Counted from the stretch's first letter, positions 36,034 through 46,056 are shown. The stretch: 64,000 nucleotides of DNA from JAAYJM01 sp964498585 (GCA_964498585.1 CAZCHH010000008.1:5527-69526); one strand, 5' to 3'. The notes: a model not told the origin generated them from the sequence alone. A program made the numbers and translations.

Positions 36034-36456
36034 TTATCGGAACATTTCTTTAATCATACCCCAAGTGCGTCTGATATTATTTATGCTATGAGAAACAGAT
36101 TCAGAAGTGCTATAAATGTAAGTGTTATCTTTTTTTATAATTTTTATTCGATAGCTGTAATTTGTTTTTGTAATTTCTGTATTATCGCCGGATGTTGGTT
36201 TTAAATAAGCTTCTTCATCTACATAAGAATAAGAGCTGTTGTTAGGTTCCTGTGTGTATATTTTTTTGTATAAGCCACTACTTTGTGAACGTTCTATTTC
36301 ATACTTTGAAATAAAGGATTCATCTATTGCTTTCCATTGTATTGTTATTACTTTACCATCAGAATTGGCATTGAAATATTCCAATATCTCATTTGAGGCA
36401 ACAACAGTTATTGTCGTAACAATTAAAGCTAATATTATTAATATCTTACTTTTCAT
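36034..36456 (-). CDS. Small secreted protein with fibronectin III-like fold
   Basis: Protein of 140 residues. A signal peptide covers about residues 1-20. The remainder reads like one fibronectin type III-type beta sandwich: GKVITIQWKAIDESFISKYEIERS for the first strands and NYSYRIKIIKKDNTYIYSTSESV near the end. The basic C-terminal tail (RRTWGMIKEMFR) is unusual for a complete exported domain. There is no T9SS sorting domain and no lipobox. Function unknown; it is last in a run of three minus-strand genes for small exported proteins. Confidence 0.65.
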   Translation of the reverse strand: MKSKILIILALIVTTITVVASNEILEYFNANSDGKVITIQWKAIDESFISKYEIERSQSSGLYKKIYTQEPNNSSYSYVDEEAYLKPTSGDNTEITKTNYSYRIKIIKKDNTYIYSTSESVSHSINNIRRTWGMIKEMFR

Positions 36457-36570
36457 ATCACAAAATTAATAATTCTTTTATAAAAACGCAAGAAAATAAA
36501 AAAAGTTGTAAATTATTTATAAAAATTTAAAATATATTTATCATAAAGTCTTTTCGAACCCTCAAATTTT

Positions 36571-36603
36571 ATTCATCCGATGACTGCGAGTCATCGGATG
36601 AAT
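36571..36603. repeat. Perfect stem-loop, TCATCCGATGA family
   Basis: Fifteen-base arms ATTCATCCGATGACT (36571-36585) and its complement (36589-36603) with a three-base loop. Shorter relatives are at 41223-41253 and 51668-51694. It follows the stop of the minus-strand lipoprotein gene at 36617 by about 14 bases and could act as a transcript end or stabiliser. It lacks a T-run on that strand. Confidence 0.7.
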
Positions 36604-36616
36604 TATTCTGGTTGGT

Positions 36617-37828
36617 TTATTTTGTAATATTTTCGTATTTATAAATAGTCTTTTTTCTTAATTTTGTCTCAATTGTTTGTGGGATGCTATCAATAGGATA
36701 GCTAACTCGGGATTCAAGAACTACTTTTTCACCATCAGCAAATTTTTCAATTTTCTTATCAAGGACATTAAGACTTTTACTATGTGAGCAGGTATGTTCA
36801 ATTCTTTTTGAAACATCAATAAAATTAGCAAAGCTGTTGATTTGAGGATTTGCCCAATCAAACATCATTAAATCATGTGGTAAATCAAATTTTTGTGTTT
36901 CAGTATTATATTTTAATTCTTCTATTTTCACAATAAATCCTTGGTCATTGTACTCATAAAGCTTTTGAGTGCAACCAGTGATTAAAGAATCCAAATTTTC
37001 GTTAGCATAACTTGTAATACTAGCAATATTTCCAATCCCGTCAAAATCGCATCTGAACCACTCTTTACCGGGATGGTCTTCGCATTCGGGCTGGGTCGAC
37101 ATAAAATATGTTGGAATTCCCTGTTCGTTAAATTTAGTTTCTTCAATAACATATAAATCGCCGATTTTTAATTTTTTAGCTGCTTCTTCATCTCGTGATA
37201 TATCATCTTCAGTAAAATAAGATTTATATTTTTCGATGAAGTAAGTTGGCATAATGCTACCTTTAGGACGGGCTGTTTTCGCCGGGAAAGCAACTAAAGT
37301 GTATACAATTTTTATATTATTTCCTTCAATATTTTTAAAGTTACCATCATTTTCAAATATTGTAACGTCTTGAGAATTTATGTAACCATCTTTATCAAAA
37401 TAATATCTTTCTTCTCTGACTTTATTCTCTGGAGCTATTATTCCATTATATATTATTTTTTCAGTAATCTCATAAAAATTAGTATCGTATTTTAAGACAA
37501 CCGATTCTGTAATTGCACTATCTTCCTTAGTGAATTCTTTAGTTGGGAATCTGTTGTCATCAAATTCTCTTTCAATAGTTCTTAATACATTGCCTTCAGC
37601 ATCCTTATAAATAGCAGTTTTCCAGAAAAAATCATTTGGATTTTCGTATATATAATCAATCGTCTCTTTATTACTTTCTTCCGGCGTATCTCCAAAACTC
37701 TCAATAATAACCTGAGTATATCTTATAAAATCTTTTTTTTCATTTGAAATCTCTTTTTCCTTGTTCGAGCAACTAACAAAAAAGAGAGTAGTAATTAAGA
37801 CTAAAGAAAATAATTTTAGAATTTTCAT
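36617..37828 (-). CDS. Lipoprotein of unknown function
   Basis: Protein of 403 residues with GGAG before the ATG. The signal peptide ends in a lipobox (FFVSC, Cys about 20). The mature part alternates strands with repeated Y/F-D-x-N-type turns (ERYYFDKDGYIN, KLYEYNDQGFIVKIEELKYN). This is reminiscent of the YD-type beta repeats of RHS-like and other surface lipoproteins, although no full repeat array can be counted. It is 20 bases downstream of the DUF2141 gene and probably in one transcript with it. Confidence 0.7.
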   Translation of the reverse strand: MKILKLFSLVLITTLFFVSCSNKEKEISNEKKDFIRYTQVIIESFGDTPEESNKETIDYIYENPNDFFWKTAIYKDAEGNVLRTIEREFDDNRFPTKEFTKEDSAITESVVLKYDTNFYEITEKIIYNGIIAPENKVREERYYFDKDGYINSQDVTIFENDGNFKNIEGNNIKIVYTLVAFPAKTARPKGSIMPTYFIEKYKSYFTEDDISRDEEAAKKLKIGDLYVIEETKFNEQGIPTYFMSTQPECEDHPGKEWFRCDFDGIGNIASITSYANENLDSLITGCTQKLYEYNDQGFIVKIEELKYNTETQKFDLPHDLMMFDWANPQINSFANFIDVSKRIEHTCSHSKSLNVLDKKIEKFADGEKVVLESRVSYPIDSIPQTIETKLRKKTIYKYENITK

Positions 37829-37848
37829 AATTTACTCCATAATAATTA

Positions 37849-38298
37849 TTAATATCTAATTTTTATACTGATTTTTTTTGTATCTGAATTCATATTGAAT
37901 TTTGCATCTTCAAAACTTGGAGGACCAAGGAAGCCAGTAGCATCATTAGAGCAACCAAAACCTTCTTTTGGAATACCGAGCCAGTTAGTATCAATTCTAT
38001 TATTGCTGTTTTCATCGTGATGTGCTGTTACTGCATAAACTCCATAAGGTATATCATTAAAAACAGCTACACATTTCCTGTTTTTTATACTTACTTCTAC
38101 TTTCCTATATGCAAACTGTGGCTTATTTGGGAAATCATTCTCAGTATTATACAATGTTATCCTCATTTTGCCCTTGTCATATTTCACATTAGTTAATGTA
38201 ACCTCAATTATTCCTGTTTTCTCCTGTGAGTATAATTCACTACTTGCACTCAGAGAAATAAAGATTGAAAACAATAGAAAATATAATACGTATTTCAA
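37849..38298 (-). CDS. DUF2141-family secreted protein
   Basis: Protein of 149 residues starting at TTG, supported by a GAGG seven bases upstream. Signal peptide about 1-25. The mature domain carries the family's typical run: a strand MRITLYNTENDFP, then FNDIPYGVYAVTAHHDENSNNRIDTN and LGIPKEGFGCSNDATG, ending GPPSFEDAKF. DUF2141 proteins are small exported beta-sandwich proteins frequent in Bacteroidota; their role is not established. It is the first gene of the minus-strand trio that ends at 36034. Confidence 0.88.
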   Translation of the reverse strand: MKYVLYFLLFSIFISLSASSELYSQEKTGIIEVTLTNVKYDKGKMRITLYNTENDFPNKPQFAYRKVEVSIKNRKCVAVFNDIPYGVYAVTAHHDENSNNRIDTNWLGIPKEGFGCSNDATGFLGPPSFEDAKFNMNSDTKKISIKIRY

Positions 38299-38691
38299 TT
38301 TAACCTCTTTTATTTTAATTTATACTTTTTAATTTAAAAATATTTTACTAAATTAACAAAATATATAATAATATACCAATAATTTAAGGAAAAAATAATT
38401 AAGTTTTTCTGTGAATTTGTATTTTATTTATTTAAATTTCATAATTTAGAGAACAAATTAATAAGCTTTTTTAATTATTAAAATATTTTATGCTTTTTTC
38501 AGTTAATATAAGTAATTATAAAGTATATTAATTAAATGTATGAGTATAAATATAAAAAAAAATAGAATATTTATTATGATAAGAAAAAAGTTTTAGCAAA
38601 TGTTGATTTAAAATAAGAAACTTTCTGTTATTTTTGTGTTTATTAAATATATTGAGAAAAAAATTTTTAAAATAAATTTGAGGAATTTGAA
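38299..38691. promoter_or_regulatory. Divergent AT-rich gap with candidate promoter for the PKD-repeat gene
   Basis: The 393 bases between two divergent genes are extremely AT-rich. TATTTTTG at 38629-38636 fits TAnnTTTG and leaves a leader of about 50 bases. A second match, TAAATTTG at 38673-38680, has a TTG at 18-base spacing but lies too close to the ATG unless the transcript is nearly leaderless. GAGG at 38681-38684 is the probable ribosome-binding site. I see no RNA gene in the gap. Confidence 0.35.
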
Positions 38692-41031
38692 ATGCGATAC
38701 TATGTATTATTACTTCTATTATTGGTTTCTTTCAATTTAAAGTCTCAAACAAGAGATGACTATATAACAACTCTTCCATTAAATATTGATACCATTTGTC
38801 CGGGAACAAGTTTTACACTATCAGCAACTGCAAGTGGGCATTTTTTAGATGGAAATGTATTTTACGCCGAAATTTCTGATATTTACGGAGATTTTTCAAT
38901 TCCAGATACTATTGGTTTTTTGCAATATTCAAATTCAGGGCCCGAAGTATTTCAGGTAGATATTACCGCAGAAATAACAAGACTATATACTTATAGTACT
39001 CTTTATCGGATTAGAATTGTTAGCAGTAATCCGGAACTAATAGGTAGCGACAATGGTTCTGATATAACAATTGAAAATTTCCCTATAATTGAAATTACCG
39101 GCGAACCTTATGCCTGCTTAGGTGATACTCTTGTTTATACAGCAAGCGAAAGTATTTATAGTTATCAATGGTTAGTAAATGGCGGTCAGATCATTGGCAG
39201 TTCTACTGGGCGTAGCGTATCAATTTACTGGAACAATACTGGAAATTACAGTATTACTTTGAATTATGCGACCGAATTTGGATGCTCTGCTAGTGCTAAT
39301 CTTGATATTGTAGTATCAACTAAACCAATAGCATATATTGTTGGTCAGGAAGTTGTTTGTGTAAATGATGAGAAAATTTATTATGCCGCTGATAACAGTT
39401 CTACTAGTTATGACTGGATTGTAATAGGTGGAACTATTGAATACGGTACAGGTACAGATTCTATTTCGGTATTGTGGAATTCTATTGGTTATGGTAAAGT
39501 TATATTAAATCAAGGCAATAACGGATGTATAGCAAGAGATACAATAGATATTGATGTTGCTCCTAATCCATATCCAGAAATAATTGGTAAAGAAATAGTA
39601 TGTGAAAATACTGTTGAAGTTTACAAAACTCATGGCGAAGGATTAAATTTTTTCTGGATTGTTGAAGGAGGAACCATAATTGATTCAGATATCGACTCAA
39701 CAGTTTCAGTTTACTGGGAAAATCCCGGAACAGGCACAATTACTTTACAGCAAACAAATTATGCTTTTTGCAAAGCTAGTATATCAATTAATGTAATAAT
39801 AGAAAGAAAACCGAGTCCAAGCATTTCCGGAGCAACAAATGTATGTTATAATGATTACCAAACTTATAAAACCCCAATTAGTAATAATACGAATGAATGG
39901 TTTATTCAAGGTGGTGAAATAGTTAACTATATAACCGATAATGAAATTGAAGTCCAGTGGAACGGAGCTGATATAGGGCTTGTTACTCTAATTCAAACCA
40001 ATTACGCCGGTTGTAAAGATACTGTTATAAGAGAAATAACTATTAACACCTTACCAACTCCTTATATATACGGGGATTCTTATTTCTGCCAATATTCTAC
40101 TGCGATTTATGCAGCAAGTCCAATTGCTGGAAATAACAACAAATGGTCTGTTCAGGGTGGAGAAATTATTGAACAAATGAGTTCAGATTCAGTTCTCGTA
40201 AGATGGGATGATGCTGAATACTATTCTATTACTTTAACTCAGATTACAATAAGTGGTTGTGTTGATTCTTTGGTTTTACCTGTTACCATCGTAAAAATTC
40301 CTGATGTTACCATCAATGGTGAACTTTCTGCTTGCGCTCATCAGCCGTATATATACACTACTACGAGTGAAAGTGCTTCTATAAATTGGGAAGTAGAAGG
40401 AGGAAGTATTGACGGTGCTGCTGATTTTAATGAAGTAAAAATTATTTGGGATTCGCCCGGCGAAGGTATAATAAAACTAAAGAAACAAACTTTTTCACTC
40501 GGTTGCTCCGATTCAAACTCTATTACTGTTCAAATAAATCCAAAACCTGAAACTCCAATTATTATAAGAGAAGGCGATTCGCTTAAATCAAGTTCTGCAA
40601 ATGGTAACCAATGGTATTTTGGATTTGATAATCAAACTCCTATTGCTGATGCAACTTCACAGTATTATACACCTGTTGAAACTGGTTATTATTCCGTTAT
40701 TACTACTGACGATAACGGTTGTTTTTCAGATATATCAGAACTGTTCTATTTCGAAATTACCAGTGTCGATGATATTATAAGTAATTCAAATATATCTGTT
40801 TATCCTAATCCTGCAAAAAATCGAGTTAATATTCTTTCTAATCAGGATTATTATAACGCTCATATTTTAATTCTAAATATTTTAGGCGAAGCTGTTTATT
40901 CATCTAAAGGAATTGACTTACAAAAAGAAAATGTATTTTCAATTGAATTAAATAATTTCTCTGCAGGCACTTATTTTATTCAAATAAAACAAAAAGATGT
41001 TATTTATAATAATAAAATAATAATTGAATAA
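38692..41031 (+). CDS. T9SS-secreted protein with six PKD-like repeats
   Basis: Protein of 779 residues with a signal peptide (to about 18). An N-terminal beta domain with DTICPGTSFTLSATA spans about 30-140. Six repeats of about 80 residues follow. Each has a C near the start, a W followed by GG (WLVNGGQII, WIVIGGTIE, WIVEGGTII, WFIQGGEIV, WSVQGGEII, WEVEGGSID), a V.W or I.W strand, and a closing GC (FC in one repeat) before a proline. This is the PKD_6-like pattern of Bacteroidota surface proteins. An Ig-like domain (NQWYFGFDNQTPIADA) and a T9SS sorting domain (SVYPNPAKNRVNILS, ending NKIIIE) close the protein. Probably an extracellular adhesive or spacer protein; no enzyme domain seen. Confidence 0.85.
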   Translation: MRYYVLLLLLLVSFNLKSQTRDDYITTLPLNIDTICPGTSFTLSATASGHFLDGNVFYAEISDIYGDFSIPDTIGFLQYSNSGPEVFQVDITAEITRLYTYSTLYRIRIVSSNPELIGSDNGSDITIENFPIIEITGEPYACLGDTLVYTASESIYSYQWLVNGGQIIGSSTGRSVSIYWNNTGNYSITLNYATEFGCSASANLDIVVSTKPIAYIVGQEVVCVNDEKIYYAADNSSTSYDWIVIGGTIEYGTGTDSISVLWNSIGYGKVILNQGNNGCIARDTIDIDVAPNPYPEIIGKEIVCENTVEVYKTHGEGLNFFWIVEGGTIIDSDIDSTVSVYWENPGTGTITLQQTNYAFCKASISINVIIERKPSPSISGATNVCYNDYQTYKTPISNNTNEWFIQGGEIVNYITDNEIEVQWNGADIGLVTLIQTNYAGCKDTVIREITINTLPTPYIYGDSYFCQYSTAIYAASPIAGNNNKWSVQGGEIIEQMSSDSVLVRWDDAEYYSITLTQITISGCVDSLVLPVTIVKIPDVTINGELSACAHQPYIYTTTSESASINWEVEGGSIDGAADFNEVKIIWDSPGEGIIKLKKQTFSLGCSDSNSITVQINPKPETPIIIREGDSLKSSSANGNQWYFGFDNQTPIADATSQYYTPVETGYYSVITTDDNGCFSDISELFYFEITSVDDIISNSNISVYPNPAKNRVNILSNQDYYNAHILILNILGEAVYSSKGIDLQKENVFSIELNNFSAGTYFIQIKQKDVIYNNKIIIE

Positions 41032-41222
41032 ATAATGAATAATGAATAATGATTAATATTTAATTTTTACTTTTTGTTATGAACCTTTGAATGAAGAAAG
41101 CTTGTCAGGCAAAACAAAGATGCAATTTAAACGTCCGATTATTTGGGAAGAATTTTAGTACGAATGACAAGTAGTGATGTCATTGGTAATCAAATATAAT
41201 ACTCTACGGTGAATGTACTTTT

Positions 41223-41259
41223 AGTCATCGGACATCTAAGAAGTCCGATGACTTCTTTT
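41223..41259 (+). terminator. Stem-loop with T-tract, likely terminator
   Basis: Arms AGTCATCGGAC (41223-41233) and GTCCGATGACT (41243-41253) with a nine-base loop, followed by TCTTTTT. It may end transcription from the PKD-repeat gene 190 bases upstream, ahead of mntP. Its stem sequence belongs to the TCATCCGATGA repeat family, so a repeat may have been co-opted. The spacer before it (41032-41222) opens with an AATAATG-type simple repeat. Confidence 0.55.
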
Positions 41260-41320
41260 TAAATCAGAATTACAGATAAAATTAAATTGTTAGAATTAAT
41301 AAAAATCAAAAGGGATTTAT

Positions 41321-41884
41321 TTGACAGACTTTTGGGTAATTTTACTTATAGCACTGGCTTTGGCTATAGACGCATTTGCAGTGGCATTGACAGCAGGAGC
41401 TTATTTCAAAAAAACTACTTTCAGGCAAAAATTTCGGTTATCTTTTCATTTCGGCTTATTCCAATTTCTAATGCCAATAATAGGTTGGTTTGCTGGAAGC
41501 AGTTTAGTGGTATATATTTCAAGTTTTGACCATTGGATAGCTATGCTTATTCTATCTGTAATTGGAATAAAAATGATAAAAGATGGTTTAAGAAATGACG
41601 GACGAGAAAAATATAGAAATGATATTACTAGAGGACTTACTCTTATTAGTTTGTCTATTGCAACGAGTATTGACGCATTAGCAGTTGGATTTAGTATTGG
41701 GATAGTAGAACAAGCTATTTTTTATCCAAGTATAATAATTGGTGTAGTTGCTGCATTGATGACTCTTATTGGTATTCAGCTCGGTGAAAAATTATCTTTA
41801 AAATTTGGAAATAAAGTAGCTATTATTGGTGGTATAATTTTAATTTTGATAGGAATAAAAATAGTAATTGAACATATTACTTGA
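41321..41884 (+). CDS. mntP: Manganese efflux pump MntP
   Basis: Protein of 187 residues starting at TTG, with AAAGGGA placed just upstream; no in-frame ATG fits the family's N-terminus better. Six hydrophobic helices are arranged as two inverted halves, each with the family's Asp-containing motif: ALAIDAFAVAL (about 11-21) and SIATSIDALAVGFSIG (about 108-123). MntP exports Mn(II) across the inner membrane. In many bacteria the gene is preceded by a yybP-ykoY riboswitch; I see no such structure in the short leader here. It stands alone between a terminator-like hairpin and the hybrid kinase gene. Confidence 0.88.
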   Translation: MTDFWVILLIALALAIDAFAVALTAGAYFKKTTFRQKFRLSFHFGLFQFLMPIIGWFAGSSLVVYISSFDHWIAMLILSVIGIKMIKDGLRNDGREKYRNDITRGLTLISLSIATSIDALAVGFSIGIVEQAIFYPSIIIGVVAALMTLIGIQLGEKLSLKFGNKVAIIGGIILILIGIKIVIEHIT

Positions 41885-41966
41885 TTAATAATATTAAAAA
41901 CTTATTCTTATGTAAACAAAAAGACTTCATTCTGTGATAAAAAAAGTAGTTTATTAAAAAATTTTC

Positions 41967-41974
41967 TAATTTTG
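41967..41974 (+). promoter_or_regulatory. Possible -7 box for the hybrid kinase gene
   Basis: TAATTTTG matches TAnnTTTG about 86 bases before the kinase start codon. No TTG is found at the ideal upstream distance, so support is weak. Confidence 0.3.
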
Positions 41975-42059
41975 TATAATATTCCTTTTAATTCATAAAT
42001 AATTTGTTTAAATTATATATCGTTGTTTTTTACATTTATTTAAAAAAGTCAAATATATT

Positions 42060-45000
42060 ATGATAAAAAAGACAATTGATTTAGTAGAAAAAGCAATGGA
42101 TTCTGCTCAATTAGCTTTTTGGCAAATTGAATTTCCCAGCGGCAGAGTCGTGTTTTCCAAAAGAAAACCAAAAATGCTTGGTGTTAAGGTGAAGAATGAA
42201 AAGACGTTTCAGGAACTAAAGGAATTAGTTCATTCTGAAGATGTTGATATAGTTAATCAGGATTTAAAAGAGCATTTAACTGGTAAAAAAGATAATCTTA
42301 TTTCTGAATTTCGCGTAAAAAGCTTAAGGAAGGACAAATTTATATGGCTTAGAGTAATAGGGAAAATAATAGAAAAATCAGAAGAAAAAACTACGTTAAT
42401 GGGCATTGCTTTTAATATTACAGAAGAAAAAAATATTGTTTTTGAATTAGAAGAAATTGATAAGAAATACAACTATTTGTTCAATAGTTTAACAGATGCA
42501 GTGATTATTTATGATGAAGAAGGAAAAATTCTTGAAGTAAACCAGGCATTAATTGATAGATATGGATATTCCTTAAATGAATTTTTGGAATTAAATATAA
42601 AAAGCTTAATTAAATTGGAAAATATAAAAAATTTCTTTCTTAAGGATAAGAATAGTGGAAATAAAATACATACATTTGAATCTGAATTATACACAAAGAA
42701 TGATTTCCATGTTCCAGTAGAAATAATTTGTAAATTAATAGATTACAAAAATAATAATGCAATTCTTTGCATTGCAAGAGATATAACCGATATTAAAAAA
42801 CAGTATAAATTATTAAGTGAAAATGAACAAAAATATAGAGCTATACTTAAACAAAGCTTGGATTGTATTTTTTTGGTTGATATTACAACAAAAAGAATTA
42901 TCGAAACGAATGCCTCATTGATTAATACTTTAGGATATACTGAATTAGAGCTTTGCAAGATGACAGTATATGATTTTATTGCTCATTCAAAAGACTCAAT
43001 CGATAAAAAAATACAAACAATAATTGAAAAAGGTTCTGTTCATTTAAAAGAAAGACATTACAGAACTAAAGAAGGAAAAAATATTATAGTTGAAGAATTC
43101 AGTTCTTTAATTAAATATTATGGTAAAGAAGTATTTTGCTTTACAAGCAAAGACATTACCGCAAGAAAGTTAAACGAAGAAAAATTGCACAATCAATATA
43201 TTTTTTTAAATACATTAAGCACAATTACTGGTTTAGATAATATTTTAAAATATTGTTTAATCTCAATCATCAACAATTCCGGTATGGATTGCGGAAGAAT
43301 ATATTTGGTTGATAAAAAAACAGGAGATTTGAATTTATTTATGCACCACGGATTATCCCCGGAGTTTATAAATAGTGTAGTAAATCATAAATCAGATTCA
43401 CTTTATTCAAAAATTGTAAAAGAAGGTAAAACAGTTCTAACACAATATCCGAAGATAACAGATAATACAATTGAACTTCAAGAAGGTATTCTTGCAACTG
43501 CAATGGTTCCTTTTATATATCGAAACGAAGTTATTGGTTGTATCAATATTAGCTCTCATAAAAAGGAGGGTATACAGGAAGAACTGAAACAATACATAGA
43601 ATCTTTAGCTGCTACTTGCAGTAGTTTCATTGCTAAAGCTATTCTTGAAGAAGAATTGGCTAACGAAGTTTTAAGAAGAAAAATTTTAGTGGACCAGTCT
43701 AACGATGGAATTGTTATTCTTGATGAAAATGGAAGAGCTTTTGAAACTAATTTAAAATTTGCTCAGATGTTGGGATATTCATTAGATGAAATGGAATCAC
43801 TGCATGTTTGGAATTGGGATACTGTCAGGACGAAAGAAGAACTTTTAGATACTCTTAAAAAAGTAAGCAGAGAAGGTGAATTCTTTGAAACACAGCATAA
43901 ACGAAAAGATAACAGTTATTATGATGTAGAAATTTGTACTAATGCTGCTATTATTGATGGGGAAAAATATATATTTTGTCTTTGCAGAGATATTACAGAA
44001 AGGAAAAGAATTGACAAGGAACTAAAAGAAGCCGTTCAACAATTACAAAGTCAAAATATAATTTTAGATATTTCTCCTGCATCGATTATTATATATGATT
44101 TTTCAGGTAATATTCTTTATGTTAATAATCGTGCCACTCAAATACATAATCTTTCCAAAAAAGAACTATTGTCGAAAAATATAAAAGATATTTATACTTT
44201 AGAATTCCAAGCATTATTTGATAAAAGAATTTATGAACTAAAGGAAAAAGGGAAAATAAAATATACTATTTCTGAGCAAAATAGTTTAGGTAATCGTATT
44301 GAGCTTTTAGTAAATTCTGAACTCGTTAATTGGAAAGAAAAAACTGTAGTTATTAATCTTGAAACTGATGTTACAGAATTTGTATTAACAAAAGAAACAT
44401 TAGTTAAAACTGAAGAAAAATATCGCAACCTCGTTGAAAATATAGATGAAGCAATGTTTATTTTCAATGAAAAAGGAAACTTCATCTATATGTCTCCAAG
44501 TGTTTTTAAAATGACTGGTTTTACTTCTGAATATTATATTGGAAAACATATTTTTGATGTCCTTTACGAAGATGACATAGAAAAAGCAAAACAATCATTA
44601 CTTGACTTAGAAAATAATAAATTAAATTCTGTAGAATATCGAATCAAAACCAAAAATAAAGATTTATTATGGATTACTACTCATACTAAACTCATCATTG
44701 ACTCAAATGGTATAAAAACCTATCAGGGGATGGCACACAATATTAATGAAAAAAAGAAATATGAATTTGAATTAATTAGCGCTAAAGAGAAAGCAGAACA
44801 AAGCGACAGATTAAAAACAGCATTTCTGCGTAATATTACTCACGAACTCCGTACTCCTTTAAATGGTATTATTGGCTTTTCTTCTTTATTACATGAAAAT
44901 AATTTAGACGATGCAACAAAATTAGATTATATTAATCATATTAGAAATGCAGCAGACAGATTAACTACACTGATTAATAATGTTATTGGAATTGCTATGA

Positions 45001-45905
45001 TAGAAACTCAGCAGGTTAATGTCTATTATGCCTCTTTTGATTTAAAAGGATTAATTGGAGAATTACATTCTCTTTTTAGCAGCAGAGCAATTCAAAATAA
45101 TATTAACTTCGAATATAATTTTGAAAGTGTAAAAGATACTATTATCTATTCTGATAGAAAAGTTATTTTTGAAGCTTTGGTTTGCATCCTTGATAATGCT
45201 TTCAAATTTACAGATGAAGGCAGTATTAATATTAATTGTTTTACTAAAAATGAAAATATCATAATTGAAATAAAAGATACTGGTATTGGAATTTCTGAAA
45301 ATGACCAGCATCGTGTCTTTAATAAATTCGTACAGGTTGATAATACTCAAACTCGCGTCCATATTGGCGTAGGTATTGGTCTTCCTATAGCAAAAGGGCT
45401 TGTTGAGCTAATTAATGGTTCGATTGAATTCGCTTCTGAATTAAATATTGGTTCTTCATTCAGAATTATTTTACCACTAACAAAAGCTCTGTCATTTTCG
45501 AAACAAGCAAAACAAATTGTTTCTTCAAAAAATGTATCAGATAAACCAGAAATTCTTATTGTGGAAGATGACCAAACAAGTATGCTTTATTATAAATCTA
45601 CTATTAAAAAAATCAATCTTAAAATTTATCTGGCATCAACCGGAAAAGATGCTATAAATATTTGTAAGATTAATCCTAATATTAAGGTTGTTCTAATGGA
45701 TTTGAACCTTCCAGATATTAGCGGATTTGAAACAATGCAAGAAATAAAAAAGATTAATAGTAAGATTTATTTTATCGCTCAAACTGCTTATACTATTAAT
45801 GATGAAGATTTTAGTAAAACAACAGAAGAATTTGATGGATATCTTTCCAAACCAATTTCAAAAAATGTATTAGTTAGTGAAATTCAAAGATTTTTATCGA
45901 AATAA
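42060..45905 (+). CDS. Soluble hybrid sensor histidine kinase with six PAS, GAF and receiver domains
   Basis: Protein of 1281 residues with no signal peptide or membrane helix, so a cytoplasmic sensor. Order: PAS1 (about 10-125), PAS2 (about 135-250), PAS3 (about 257-370), GAF (about 377-535), PAS4 (about 542-660), PAS5 (about 667-780), PAS6 (about 786-905), HisKA with HELRTPLNG (phospho-accepting H928), HATPase_c with N-box DNAFKFTDEG and G1 DTGIGISE (about 1030-1150), then a receiver (about 1163-1281) with acidic pair ED, phospho-acceptor D1214 in LMDLNLPD and the conserved K in SKP. All catalytic motifs look intact. It should respond to intracellular redox, gas or small-molecule signals through the PAS/GAF array; ligands are unknown. 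No response regulator with an output domain is adjacent. Confidence 0.93.
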   Translation: MIKKTIDLVEKAMDSAQLAFWQIEFPSGRVVFSKRKPKMLGVKVKNEKTFQELKELVHSEDVDIVNQDLKEHLTGKKDNLISEFRVKSLRKDKFIWLRVIGKIIEKSEEKTTLMGIAFNITEEKNIVFELEEIDKKYNYLFNSLTDAVIIYDEEGKILEVNQALIDRYGYSLNEFLELNIKSLIKLENIKNFFLKDKNSGNKIHTFESELYTKNDFHVPVEIICKLIDYKNNNAILCIARDITDIKKQYKLLSENEQKYRAILKQSLDCIFLVDITTKRIIETNASLINTLGYTELELCKMTVYDFIAHSKDSIDKKIQTIIEKGSVHLKERHYRTKEGKNIIVEEFSSLIKYYGKEVFCFTSKDITARKLNEEKLHNQYIFLNTLSTITGLDNILKYCLISIINNSGMDCGRIYLVDKKTGDLNLFMHHGLSPEFINSVVNHKSDSLYSKIVKEGKTVLTQYPKITDNTIELQEGILATAMVPFIYRNEVIGCINISSHKKEGIQEELKQYIESLAATCSSFIAKAILEEELANEVLRRKILVDQSNDGIVILDENGRAFETNLKFAQMLGYSLDEMESLHVWNWDTVRTKEELLDTLKKVSREGEFFETQHKRKDNSYYDVEICTNAAIIDGEKYIFCLCRDITERKRIDKELKEAVQQLQSQNIILDISPASIIIYDFSGNILYVNNRATQIHNLSKKELLSKNIKDIYTLEFQALFDKRIYELKEKGKIKYTISEQNSLGNRIELLVNSELVNWKEKTVVINLETDVTEFVLTKETLVKTEEKYRNLVENIDEAMFIFNEKGNFIYMSPSVFKMTGFTSEYYIGKHIFDVLYEDDIEKAKQSLLDLENNKLNSVEYRIKTKNKDLLWITTHTKLIIDSNGIKTYQGMAHNINEKKKYEFELISAKEKAEQSDRLKTAFLRNITHELRTPLNGIIGFSSLLHENNLDDATKLDYINHIRNAADRLTTLINNVIGIAMIETQQVNVYYASFDLKGLIGELHSLFSSRAIQNNINFEYNFESVKDTIIYSDRKVIFEALVCILDNAFKFTDEGSININCFTKNENIIIEIKDTGIGISENDQHRVFNKFVQVDNTQTRVHIGVGIGLPIAKGLVELINGSIEFASELNIGSSFRIILPLTKALSFSKQAKQIVSSKNVSDKPEILIVEDDQTSMLYYKSTIKKINLKIYLASTGKDAINICKINPNIKVVLMDLNLPDISGFETMQEIKKINSKIYFIAQTAYTINDEDFSKTTEEFDGYLSKPISKNVLVSEIQRFLSK

Positions 45906-45975
45906 ATTATGTCATCTCAATTTAAAAAAACTTATATTTTATCTTGGATTAGCAAATGACATCTTTACTTTTACC

Positions 45976-46056
45976 TGTCATTCTGAGTGCAGTGAGGAAT
46001 CTCAAACTCTGTGTTAGCAATGAATTGTGAGATTCTTCGCTGCACTCAGAATGACA
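45976..46056. repeat. Long hairpin repeat with 29-base arms
   Basis: The left arm (45976-46004) starts TGTCATTCTGAGTGCAGTGA and the right arm (46028-46056) is its inverted complement with two mismatches; the loop is 23 bases. It belongs to the TGTCATTC family also found at 2678, 15446 and 47766. It lies between the kinase and the Omp85-like gene and could form a strong transcript hairpin. Confidence 0.75.

Noticed and set aside
36461..36468. Minus-strand TAATTTTG promoter for the small FnIII-like gene
   Set aside because: It is only about five bases from the start codon, which would need a leaderless transcript; more likely chance in AT-rich DNA.
41287..41529. Open frame overlapping the start of mntP
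   Set aside because: It overlaps mntP in another frame and has no family resemblance, whereas the TTG-start frame at 41321 gives a complete MntP.
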